From: Lachnospiraceae bacterium
Lineage (GTDB): Bacteria > Bacillota > Clostridia > Lachnospirales > Lachnospiraceae
Direction of reading: 5' to 3'
DNA length: 50,568 nucleotides
Assembly (NCBI GenBank): GCA_024692955.1
Contig: JAILLW010000030.1
Span: 1-50,568 of the forward strand
Shown: positions 33,416 to 40,633 of the stretch, one piece after another
How the letters are laid out: the number at the start of each line of letters is the position of its first letter
Numbering within the stretch: the stretch's first letter is position 1
Made by a program: the position numbers and the translations under genes
Notes under the pieces: model-generated
The model's input: the letters and a program-made list of their open reading frames with translations, nothing else
The model's database searches: none
Told to the model about the DNA's origin: nothing

Positions 33416-35056
33416 ATGATCTCAGCAAATAATGTCACCTACCGCGTAGGGAAAAAAGCCCTCTTTGAGGACGTAAATATCAAATTCACCGAAGGCAACT
33501 GCTACGGCATCATCGGCGCGAACGGAGCGGGAAAATCCACTTTTCTGAAGATCCTTTCCGGGCAGCTCGATACCACGAACGGCGAGATCGCCATCACGCC
33601 CGGACAGCGGCTTTCCTTCCTCGAGCAGGATCATTTCAAATATGACGAATTCCCCGTGATCGATGTCGTGATCATGGGCAATCAGCGCCTCTACGACGTG
33701 ATGAAGGAAAAGGACGCGATCTATATGAAAGAGGACTTTTCGGACGAGGACGGCGTAAAGGCGGCGGAGCTTGAAGCCGAGTTCGCGGAAATGGACGGCT
33801 GGGAAGCGGAAAGCAACGCGGCCACCGTCCTGAACGGCCTCGGAATCGAAACGGATCTCCATACCGCCCTTATGAACAGCCTGGACGGCAATCAGCGCGT
33901 AAAAGTGCTCCTTGCCCGCGCGCTCTTCGGAAATCCGGACATCCTGCTCCTTGACGAGCCGACGAACCATCTGGACCTTGATGCCATCGCCTGGCTCGAG
34001 GAATTCCTTATCAATTTTGAGAACACGGTGATCGTGGTCTCCCACGACCGGTATTTCCTGAACAAGGTCTGCACCCATACCTGTGACATCGACTACGGAA
34101 AGATCCAGCTCTATACCGGTAACTATGACTTCTGGTATGAATCCTCGCAGCTTCTCATCAAGCAGATGAAGGAAGCGAACAAAAAGAAGGAGGAGCAGAT
34201 CAAAGAGCTTCAGGAATTCATCTCCCGCTTCTCCGCCAACGCGTCAAAGTCCAAGCAGGCAACCTCGAGAAAACGCGCCCTTGAGAAGATCGAACTCACC
34301 GAGATCAAGCCCTCTTCCCGGAAATACCCCTACATCGATTTCCGCCCCGACCGCGAGATCGGCAATGAGGTCCTGACCGTTGAGAACCTTTCGAAAACGA
34401 TCAACGGGGAAAAGGTGCTGGACAACATTTCCTTCACCGTCGGGCGCGAGGACAAGATCGCCTTCGTCGGAAGCTGCGAAAACGCGAAATCCGCGCTGTT
34501 TGAGATCCTGTCCGGCAATATGGAGCCGGATGAGGGCACCTACAAATGGGGCATTACCACCTCGCAGGCCTATTTCCCGAAGGATGCTTCGGAAGAGTTT
34601 TCAAGCGATTATACGATCACGGAATGGCTGACCGGTTATTCCGAAAACAAGGATGTGACCTATGTGCGCGGCTTCCTCGGAAGAATGCTCTTTGCGGGCG
34701 AGGACGGTGTCAAAAAACTGAAGGTCCTCTCCGGAGGCGAACGCGTCCGCTGTCTCCTCTCCCGTATGATGATCAGCGGGGCGAACTGTCTCATCTTCGA
34801 CGAGCCTACGAACCACCTTGATATGGAATCCATCTCGGCGCTGAACACGGGACTCATCAAATTCCCGGGCGTGATCCTTTTCTCCTGCCGTGACCACCAG
34901 TGCGTGCAGACTACCGCCAACCGCATCATAGAGATCCTGCCGGACGGAAAGATCGTCGACAAGATCACGACCTATGACGAGTATCTCGAATCCGATGAAA
35001 CGGCAAGGAAACGGACCGTTTACACGAAGCAGGAATCGGACGAGGACGATAATTAA
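33416..35056 (+). CDS. ABC-F ATPase, YbiT/YkpA-type, with one degenerate ATP site
   Basis: A 546-residue soluble tandem-ABC protein; ABC-F proteins bind the ribosomal E site and tune translation. The linker RFSANASKSKQATSRKRAL is diagnostic of the YbiT subgroup. NBD1 has an intact Walker A (GANGAGKST), Walker B (LLLDEPTNHLD) and H-loop (SHDRYF), but its signature is LDGNQ instead of LSGGQ. NBD2 has an intact signature (LSGGER) and Walker B, but its Walker A is GSCENAKSA (second Gly lost) and its H-loop reads SCRDHQ, with Arg for His. Since each ATP site pairs Walker A of one NBD with the signature of the other, site I is intact and site II looks inactive. Own promoter; the PHP-HAD gene follows after 9 bases. 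Confidence 0.9.
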   Translation: MISANNVTYRVGKKALFEDVNIKFTEGNCYGIIGANGAGKSTFLKILSGQLDTTNGEIAITPGQRLSFLEQDHFKYDEFPVIDVVIMGNQRLYDVMKEKDAIYMKEDFSDEDGVKAAELEAEFAEMDGWEAESNAATVLNGLGIETDLHTALMNSLDGNQRVKVLLARALFGNPDILLLDEPTNHLDLDAIAWLEEFLINFENTVIVVSHDRYFLNKVCTHTCDIDYGKIQLYTGNYDFWYESSQLLIKQMKEANKKKEEQIKELQEFISRFSANASKSKQATSRKRALEKIELTEIKPSSRKYPYIDFRPDREIGNEVLTVENLSKTINGEKVLDNISFTVGREDKIAFVGSCENAKSALFEILSGNMEPDEGTYKWGITTSQAYFPKDASEEFSSDYTITEWLTGYSENKDVTYVRGFLGRMLFAGEDGVKKLKVLSGGERVRCLLSRMMISGANCLIFDEPTNHLDMESISALNTGLIKFPGVILFSCRDHQCVQTTANRIIEILPDGKIVDKITTYDEYLESDETARKRTVYTKQESDEDDN

Positions 35057-35065
35057 ACCTGATTT

Positions 35066-36775
35066 ATGAAAACCATCGATCTTCATACACATTCAACAGC
35101 ATCCGACGGAAGCCTGTCCCCCACCGAACTGGTGCGGCACGCGGTGGAAAAAGGGCTGTCCGCCATTGCTCTTACGGATCATGACACGATCGACGGGATC
35201 CGGGAAGCGATGGTTGCCGCGGCGCATGCCGGAAAGGCCGGTCATCCTTTCGAACTTATCCCCGGCATCGAGTTTTCCACCGAGTATGAAGGCCGTGACG
35301 TTCATGTCCTCGGCCTCTTTATCGACATCCACAATGATTTTCTGATCCGGAGGCTCATCCGTTTCGAAAAGAGCAGGAACAGGCGGAACGTGGAAATGGC
35401 GGAACGCCTGACCGCGGCCGGAATGCCGGTATCCATGGAGGAGCTTCGTTCGGAATTTCCGGACAGCGTGATTACGAGGGCTCATTTCGCCCGCATGCTT
35501 TTCAAAAAAGGATTTGTAAAGACAGTCCGGGAGGCGTTCGACCGTTTCATCGGCGACGGGCGCCCCTGCTATATCAGGCGAAGGAACATCTCCCCGATGC
35601 GTGCGGTCGAGATCATAAGAAAGGCCGGCGGTTTCCCGGTCCTTGCCCATCCCGTTCTCTGTCACATGTCCTCCTCCCGCCTGGATACTCTTGTGGGAAG
35701 GCTTACGGCCGCAGGGCTTATGGGGATCGAAGCGGTCTATTCCACCTATGATCCTTCCGATGAACGGGATATGAGACGGCTTGCGGATAAATACGGTCTT
35801 GTCATCTCCGGCGGTTCCGATTTTCACGGAAAGGCAAAGCCCGGCATAAGCCTCGGCACCGGAAAAGGGAAACTCTTTCTCCCGTATTCCATGCTTGATA
35901 CGATCCGGGAAGCCCATAAGAAGATGCTTTCCGGAAACGGCTCCTACCGGCTTCGGAAGATCCTCTTTACGGATCTTGACGAGACGCTGCTCAAACGGGA
36001 CAAATCCATCAGCGGTCATACCTTCGATGTGCTAAGGCGCTGGACGGAGGCCGGACATCTTCTCGTGCTGAATTCGGGAAGAGACTGCAACAGTATCCGG
36101 AAGGTCTGGGAAGATCTGGGACTGAACCGGCTTCAGAATGTATATCTCGTGGGATATGACGGTGGAGAGGCCGTGGATCCTTTCACCGGCGAGGTGATCT
36201 ACCGGGTGGCGCTTAAAAAAGAGGACGTGGACTATCTCGAGGAGGCCGCGGCCCGTTACGGAGTTCATCTCCACGCATATTCCGAAACGCATATCATCGC
36301 GCACTTTCAGTCGGAGGAGCTCACCTTCTACCAGAAAACGATCAAGACTCCCGTCATCTTTTCAAAGCGCCTTGGCGATGCCCTTACGGACGGGCCCTGC
36401 AAGTTGCTCGCGATCGAGATCACGGACAGGGAGCGGATCCTGAGGTTCAGGGATGATCTTACGCCGTGGGCGGATGCTCACGGGATCTCCTTTCTTTTTT
36501 CCACGGACCGCCTTATGGAGATCTTTCCCGCATCATCCGGCAAGGGAACGGCCGTAAAAAAGCTCACCGGAATTCTCGGTGAGCGTCTCGGACTTCCCGG
36601 CCTTTGCACGGTGGCGGCCGGCGATCAGCAGAATGATCTTTCGATGCTTGAAGAATCGGATATCGCCATCGCGATGTGCAACGGGATCGAAGAACTGAAG
36701 GAGGTCGCTTCGCTTGTCACGGAATACGACAACGAGCACGACGGGCTCGCGCTGGAGCTCGAGGACCTGATCTGA
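35066..36775 (+). CDS. PHP-domain phosphoesterase fused to Cof-type HAD phosphatase
   Basis: A 569-residue fusion. Residues 1-285 are a PHP domain of the TrpH/YciV type: DLHTHSTASDGSL, LTDHDTIDG, PGIEFST, LAHPVL and SGSDFHGKAKPG carry the metal ligands. TrpH-type enzymes act on 3',5'-nucleoside bisphosphates and short RNA ends. Residues about 297-569 are a Cof-like HAD (type IIB): FTDLDETLLKRD with nucleophile Asp, VLNSGRD for motif II, a Lys in the cap/linker region, and AAGDQQNDLSMLEESD for motif IV. Both active sites look intact, suggesting two sequential dephosphorylations. There is no clear ribosome site, so translation may be coupled to the ABC-F gene ending 9 bases upstream. Confidence 0.88.
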   Translation: MKTIDLHTHSTASDGSLSPTELVRHAVEKGLSAIALTDHDTIDGIREAMVAAAHAGKAGHPFELIPGIEFSTEYEGRDVHVLGLFIDIHNDFLIRRLIRFEKSRNRRNVEMAERLTAAGMPVSMEELRSEFPDSVITRAHFARMLFKKGFVKTVREAFDRFIGDGRPCYIRRRNISPMRAVEIIRKAGGFPVLAHPVLCHMSSSRLDTLVGRLTAAGLMGIEAVYSTYDPSDERDMRRLADKYGLVISGGSDFHGKAKPGISLGTGKGKLFLPYSMLDTIREAHKKMLSGNGSYRLRKILFTDLDETLLKRDKSISGHTFDVLRRWTEAGHLLVLNSGRDCNSIRKVWEDLGLNRLQNVYLVGYDGGEAVDPFTGEVIYRVALKKEDVDYLEEAAARYGVHLHAYSETHIIAHFQSEELTFYQKTIKTPVIFSKRLGDALTDGPCKLLAIEITDRERILRFRDDLTPWADAHGISFLFSTDRLMEIFPASSGKGTAVKKLTGILGERLGLPGLCTVAAGDQQNDLSMLEESDIAIAMCNGIEELKEVASLVTEYDNEHDGLALELEDLI

Positions 36776-36814
36776 AAATGACCCTCGGGGACGGGGTTAG
36801 CGGTTCATTTTATG
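36775..36814 (+). repeat. GC-rich dispersed repeat, copy d
   Basis: AAAATGACCCTCGGGGACGG then GGTTAGCGGTTCATTTTATG. It starts at the PHP-HAD stop codon and contains the stop codon of the convergent flavoprotein gene (AAA-TGA on the minus strand). It probably acts as the shared terminator. Confidence 0.87.
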
Positions 36815-38055
36815 TCAACCTTCGTTGGGGCACATACCGCGTTCACCCCTGCCACGGCACCCGTCGTCCAACATAGCTGGAGGTTGTATCCCCCGCAGAA
36901 TCCGTGCAGGTCCAGGATCTCCCCTGCGAAGTAAAGACCGGGAACAATGCGGCTTTCCAGCGTATCCTCCAGATCCGCGGTATCCACGCCGCCGAGAGTG
37001 ATCTGTGCTTCTTCGAAGCTTCCCGTATCTTCAATCCCGATCTCCCATTTTTTGACTGTTTCGGTCAGCTTTTTTATCTGTTGACTTCCAATCTCCTTCA
37101 TAGGTATATCGGGCCGGATCTTTGCTGTTTTCAGGAAATGGGCGCCCAGCTTTCTCGGCAGGATCCCCGTGAAGAGTTCCGCCGCATTCCCCGGAATCGT
37201 ACGGATCTTGTCGGCAAGCATTGACCGGATCATATCTTCGGAAAACTCCGGCATCAGATCGATCCTTACCGAGAACGGGCCCTTTTCGGCTGAAAGGAGG
37301 TTCGAAAGATTCATCACGGCGATCCCCGAGATTCCCTTTTCCGTCAACTGCAATTCCCCGTCTTCGGTCTTTATGACACGTCCGTCAGCAAAAAGTGACA
37401 TCCTTCCTTTCATTCTGACACCTGCGACATTTTTAAAGAAAGAGCCCTTCCCCACAAGTCGGACAAGTCCCGGAACGGGTGTATTTACACGATGTCCGAA
37501 GCTTTTTGCCAATGCGTATCCGGAGCCGTCGGAGCCCGTTTTCGGATAAGAAGCCCCGCCGCAGGCAAGGATCAGCCGGTCGGCATGAAAAACCCCTTTC
37601 GTTGTTTCGGCCGTAAAGCCCGAACCGGTACGGTCGATCTTCCGGATCCCGCAGTCCGTGATGACCCGGATCCCATAACGCTCAAGTGCCCCCGAAAGCG
37701 CGCTTACAACCGAAACCGCTTCATCGCTGTAAGGGTAGATAAGACCGTCACGGTTTCTTATACAGATTCCCAGCGAACGGAAAAAGGCCAGAGTATCCTC
37801 AAAACCGAAACGGTCAAACAGGTTTCTCAGCATACGCTGATCCGCAAAAGAATATGCGGACAACGGATCGGAGGAAAGCACTTCGTTCGTCAGATTGCAA
37901 TGCCCGTTACCGGTCATCCTGAGTTTTTTCCCGAGCCGGTCCGAATGATCAAGGATCGTGATATTCACTTGTTTTCCGGCGTTTTCCCCGGCCTCGGCCG
38001 CTTTGATCGCCGCGGTCATACCGGCGGGGCCTCCGCCCGTGATCAGGATATTCAT
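36805..38055 (-). CDS. BaiN/HI0933-like FAD-dependent oxidoreductase
   Basis: A 416-residue flavoprotein with an N-terminal dinucleotide fold GGGPAGMTAA, the GRLGKKLRMTGNGHCNLTN-like stretch characteristic of the HI0933/YhiN/BaiN family, ILACGGASYPKTGSDGSGY near 170, and the C-terminal LYFAGEILDLHGFCGGYNLQLCWTTGAVAG. BaiN is involved in bile-acid reduction in one Clostridium, but most relatives have no defined substrate, so that role should not be transferred. The last codons and the stop lie inside dispersed repeat d. Confidence 0.88.
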   Translation of the reverse strand: MNILITGGGPAGMTAAIKAAEAGENAGKQVNITILDHSDRLGKKLRMTGNGHCNLTNEVLSSDPLSAYSFADQRMLRNLFDRFGFEDTLAFFRSLGICIRNRDGLIYPYSDEAVSVVSALSGALERYGIRVITDCGIRKIDRTGSGFTAETTKGVFHADRLILACGGASYPKTGSDGSGYALAKSFGHRVNTPVPGLVRLVGKGSFFKNVAGVRMKGRMSLFADGRVIKTEDGELQLTEKGISGIAVMNLSNLLSAEKGPFSVRIDLMPEFSEDMIRSMLADKIRTIPGNAAELFTGILPRKLGAHFLKTAKIRPDIPMKEIGSQQIKKLTETVKKWEIGIEDTGSFEEAQITLGGVDTADLEDTLESRIVPGLYFAGEILDLHGFCGGYNLQLCWTTGAVAGVNAVCAPTKVDIK

Positions 38056-38065
38056 ATTTCAATTC

Positions 38066-38094
38066 TTTACTTTACAACTTTAAAGTGGTATAAT
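38066..38094 (+). promoter_or_regulatory. Promoter of the YerC-type regulator gene
   Basis: TTTACT (38066-38071), spacer 17 and a perfect TATAAT (38089-38094). It overlaps an upstream in-frame ATG, which supports the downstream start at 38126. Confidence 0.72.
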
Positions 38095-38125
38095 GCAGGG
38101 GTATCTTGAAAGGAGGCCGGCTGTC

Positions 38126-38416
38126 ATGAATAAAAAAATCAAAACCGAGGCTGTGGATCATCTGTTTCAGGCTATTCTGACTTTGAAAAGTGAAGAAGAC
38201 TGCTATAAGTTCTTTGAAGACCTTTGCACGATCAACGAGCTGCTGAGCCTGTCCCAGCGCTTCGAAGTGGCTTCCATGCTCTCCGACAAAAAGACCTACC
38301 TCGAGATCGCGGAAAAGACCGGAGCCTCCACTGCGACGATCAGCAGAGTCAATCGCTCTCTGAACTATGGAAGCGACGGCTATGATATGGTCTTTGAGCG
38401 GCTGTCCGAAGATTAA
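38126..38416 (+). CDS. YerC/YecD-family TrpR-like regulator
   Basis: A 96-residue all-helical DNA-binding protein of the TrpR superfamily. The helix-turn-helix is visible as LSLSQRFEVASMLSDKKTYLEIA followed by GASTATISRVNRSL. The YerC/YecD branch lacks a known ligand. The start is at 38126 because AGGAGG lies 9 bases upstream, while an upstream ATG overlaps the -10 box. Its stop shares the palindrome TTAA with the stop of the convergent M23-like gene. Confidence 0.9.
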   Translation: MNKKIKTEAVDHLFQAILTLKSEEDCYKFFEDLCTINELLSLSQRFEVASMLSDKKTYLEIAEKTGASTATISRVNRSLNYGSDGYDMVFERLSED

Positions 38417-39141
38417 CCGTCGATATTGATGATCGTCATCGGATCGATATACTCATCATTGTAAGTAATCTGATATCCGAGTTCCTGATTGTTCTTGCCG
38501 ATCGAGAACAGGATATATCCTTTTCCGAGGATCTCTCCCTCCTTCACCAGAGCTTCTCCCGCGTTCCGGTAAATGGAGCGGTATCCGTTCCCGTGATCGA
38601 TAATGATACGGTTTCCGTAATCCGCGTCATCCTCGATGCTGAGGACGGTTCCCGTGCCGGACGAGATCACGTTCACACCGGCGGAAGCCTTAAACTTCAG
38701 GATAGGATTGTCATTCTCCGTTCCTTCCGTCGCATTCTCTTCCATCGTGGCCGTACCGCTTAGAGGAAACCCTTTCGGCAGGGCGTTTTCGGTCTCCTCC
38801 GCGGACAGCGCATCCTCGTTCGCCGCCTTTGTCGTCACCGTCTCCGACAGCACCGCTACCTTGGCCGTCAGTGTTTCGTTCTCCAGGAATAGCGATTCAT
38901 TCTCATCGGTCAGATCATTCACCTGTGCCATCTGATCGATCAGCTGAGCCTTAAGATCCTTTATGGTAAAAGAATCATAGATGATCTTGCAGACCAATAC
39001 GGTCAGCAGGAGGAACGCGGCCGCGAAGATCACTTCCACTACCACACCGCTCACATAATGGTTCGTGACCTCTCCGTCGTCCTGTTCCCGCACGACCATG
39101 ACCGCGTATTTGCTGTGCCCTATTCTTGCGCTATGAGACAT
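38413..39141 (-). CDS. Membrane-anchored M23/LytM-like protein with degenerate active site
   Basis: A 242-residue protein with a short cytoplasmic N-terminus, one membrane helix (about 31-52, [19 protein letters not shown]), a coiled coil (about 58-95), an acidic linker, and a C-terminal LytM/M23 beta domain (about 145-242). Of the zinc ligands, a His remains in [15 protein letters not shown], but the HxH motif expected near the end is replaced by ELGYQITYN. It is therefore probably non-catalytic, like EnvC- or SpoIIQ-type scaffolds. It may organise a wall hydrolase or partner complex. The N-terminal promoter carries a double palindrome. Confidence 0.8.
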   Translation of the reverse strand: MSHSARIGHSKYAVMVVREQDDGEVTNHYVSGVVVEVIFAAAFLLLTVLVCKIIYDSFTIKDLKAQLIDQMAQVNDLTDENESLFLENETLTAKVAVLSETVTTKAANEDALSAEETENALPKGFPLSGTATMEENATEGTENDNPILKFKASAGVNVISSGTGTVLSIEDDADYGNRIIIDHGNGYRSIYRNAGEALVKEGEILGKGYILFSIGKNNQELGYQITYNDEYIDPMTIINIDG

Positions 39142-39182
39142 TATCAGATTCCAAGCCTTTCTTTATTTATTCCCCTTGCGAT

Positions 39183-39230
39183 TTGTAACAATTTTGTCAC
39201 AATTCTACCACATCATTCCGATAATGGCAA
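39183..39230 (-). promoter_or_regulatory. Promoter of the M23-like gene with paired TTGTNACAA palindromes
   Basis: On the minus strand, TTGCCA (39230-39225), a 17-base spacer and TAGAAT (39207-39202). Two 9-base palindromes TTGTGACAA and TTGTTACAA (39202-39194 and 39191-39183), 2 bases apart, overlap the predicted transcription start, a likely operator. The regulator is not identified. Confidence 0.7.
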
Positions 39231-39255
39231 ATCACGGGCGCAGATTGTTTTTTTC

Positions 39256-39307
39256 TTTACAATCTCCGATACTTGTGCTATTCTTGTTCTGTCGTAATTG
39301 TGCGACA
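39256..39307 (+). promoter_or_regulatory. Promoter and leader hairpin of the cold-shock gene
   Basis: TTTACA (39256-39261), spacer 17 and TATTCT (39279-39284). The leader holds TGTCG-N8-CGACA (39290-39307), a 5-bp hairpin at the predicted 5' end, then CGGAGGAA before the ATG. Confidence 0.75.
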
Positions 39308-39337
39308 ATTTTCTATTTTTCTCGGAGGAACTATACA

Positions 39338-39541
39338 ATGAGCAAAGGTACTATCAAGTGGTTTAACAACCAAAAAGGTTACGGTTTTATCACCGATGAA
39401 TCCGGCAAGGATGTATTCGTACATTATTCAGGTCTGAACATGGAAGGCTTCAAGACGATCGAAGAAGGCGCTGCCGTTGAATTCGATGTGACCGAAGGCA
39501 AGGAAGGCCGTCCTCAGGCAGTGAATGTAACGAAGCTGTAA
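39338..39541 (+). CDS. Cold-shock domain RNA chaperone
   Basis: A 67-residue single cold-shock domain. RNP1 is KGYGFIT near residue 15 and RNP2 is VFVHYSG near 27; the length is exactly typical of CspA-like proteins. Such proteins bind single-stranded RNA and melt secondary structure. The start at 39338 is fixed by CGGAGGAA; a longer frame upstream runs through the promoter. It is followed by two terminator hairpins. Confidence 0.97.
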   Translation: MSKGTIKWFNNQKGYGFITDESGKDVFVHYSGLNMEGFKTIEEGAAVEFDVTEGKEGRPQAVNVTKL

Positions 39542-39557
39542 TCCTATGTGCATATTA

Positions 39558-39596
39558 TAATTACCCCGCCGGCTTTACTGACCGGCAGGGTAATTA
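39558..39596 (+). terminator. First hairpin after the cold-shock gene
   Basis: TAATTACCC-GCCGG arms pair with CCGGC-GGGTAATTA in a long imperfect stem, without a T-run after it. It may protect the 3' end of the message. Confidence 0.7.
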
Positions 39597-39607
39597 CAAA
39601 TTGCCGA

Positions 39608-39630
39608 ACGCCCCGCGGGGCGTTTTTTTT
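39608..39630 (+). terminator. Strong terminator of the cold-shock gene
   Basis: ACGCCCCGCGGGGCGT is a self-complementary 16-mer and is followed by eight Ts in total; a textbook rho-independent terminator. Confidence 0.95.
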
Positions 39631-39872
39631 GACCCTCTGTACCGGTCCGGGGGTTCATTTCGGGCGGCTTGCGCGGACCAGATATGTTCCCCGGCGCAAT
39701 TTGCGTGAGGCAGCAAGACACACGGAAAAAGGCTTTCGTATATGGGCTTTTTTCGTCGCCGTGGCTTGCGTCGCCGGTAAGCATGTGCCGGGAACATACT
39801 GTCCGCGGAAAGACGCCGTTCGTATGGCGGAACGAAAAATGGCCCACTAACCCCGTCCCCGGGGGTCATTTT
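39631..39872 (-). repeat. Composite dispersed repeat, inverted copy (f - module A - e)
   Basis: Read on the minus strand, it begins with GC-rich element e (39872-39836, AAAATGACCCCCGGGG core), then module A (39835-39757, nearly identical to 28552-28640), then about 85 unrelated bases, then a diverged GC-rich element f (39670-39631, AAATGAACCCCC core). The order matches a - module A - b at 28515-28680. Element e supplies the hisA stop codon. This explains the 324-base gene-free gap after the cold-shock gene. Confidence 0.8.
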
Positions 39873-40633
39873 CGGGCGACAGTTTCAAAGGGAAGGGCCC
39901 CTCCGAAAAGGTCGAGGGCGCTCCCAACGGTAAAATCCACTTTTCCAAGCCCGAGTTCCCTGATCTTCTCCACATCGGAAAGGTTTCTGATCCCGCCGGC
40001 ATAAGTCGCGGGAACGGGGGAAGACGCAAGGATCCTCACGGCCTCTTCTTCGATCCCTGCCTGCTTTCCCTCCACATCGGCCGCATGAACGAGAAATTCA
40101 TTGCAGGCGCCCGAAAGTTCCGAAAGAAGCCCGGCGGTCAGTTCCACATCCGTAAAACGCTGCCAGCGGTCCGTCACAATATAATAACGATCGTTCTTTA
40201 ATCTGCAGGAAAGGTCGAGGACAAGCCGGTCTTTCCCCACCGAGGCGGCCATTTTCTCAAGGTTCTTCTCCTCGATCCTGCCCTCACGGAACACATAAGA
40301 GGTCACGATCACATGGGATGCTCCGGCATCAAGAAAGTCCGCCGCGTTTTCCGGTGTGATCCCGCCGCCTGCCTGAAGGCCTCCGGGATAGGCCCGAAGC
40401 GCCCCGAGAGCCTGCTCCTTCGTCGCTTCATAATAAGGGGAGTCCTTCGGATTAAGGAGGATCACATGCCCTCCCGGAAGATCTCTTTCGCGATAAAGAG
40501 CCGCAAAAAAGGCCGCATCCTTATCCGACACGAAATTCTCCTTTGTTTCCGAGGTACTTCTGTCGTTTAAGGTGCCACCCACGATCTGCTTCACGGCGCC
40601 GTTATGAATATCGATACAGGGTCTGAAGCGCAT
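39866..40633 (-). CDS. hisA: ProFAR isomerase HisA of the eukaryotic HIS6 type
   Basis: A 255-residue TIM-barrel isomerase of histidine synthesis. It carries the pattern of the eukaryotic HIS6 branch rather than ordinary bacterial HisA: CIDIHNGAVKQIVGGTL at the N-terminus, HVILLNPKD, LQAGGGI near 90, VIVTSYVF, LVLDLSCR near 140, EFLVHAADVEG near 185, YAGGIRNLSDVE and GKVDFTVGSALDLFGG near the end. Its ATG overlaps the fbp stop by one base (TAATG), so it is translationally coupled to fructose bisphosphatase. No other his gene is in the window. Its last codons read CGA-AAA-TGA, with the stop inside a dispersed repeat. Confidence 0.9.
   Translation of the reverse strand: MRFRPCIDIHNGAVKQIVGGTLNDRSTSETKENFVSDKDAAFFAALYRERDLPGGHVILLNPKDSPYYEATKEQALGALRAYPGGLQAGGGITPENAADFLDAGASHVIVTSYVFREGRIEEKNLEKMAASVGKDRLVLDLSCRLKNDRYYIVTDRWQRFTDVELTAGLLSELSGACNEFLVHAADVEGKQAGIEEEAVRILASSPVPATYAGGIRNLSDVEKIRELGLGKVDFTVGSALDLFGGALPFETVARK

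Noticed and set aside
36805-38055. A bile-acid-reducing role for the BaiN-like flavoprotein
   Set aside because: The family is broad and no other bai gene is present; only the fold can be supported.
39183-39202. Rex or GlnR/TnrA site at the M23-like promoter
   Set aside because: The half-site spacing does not fit either consensus (N8 instead of N7 for GlnR, and no TTAACAA arm for Rex).
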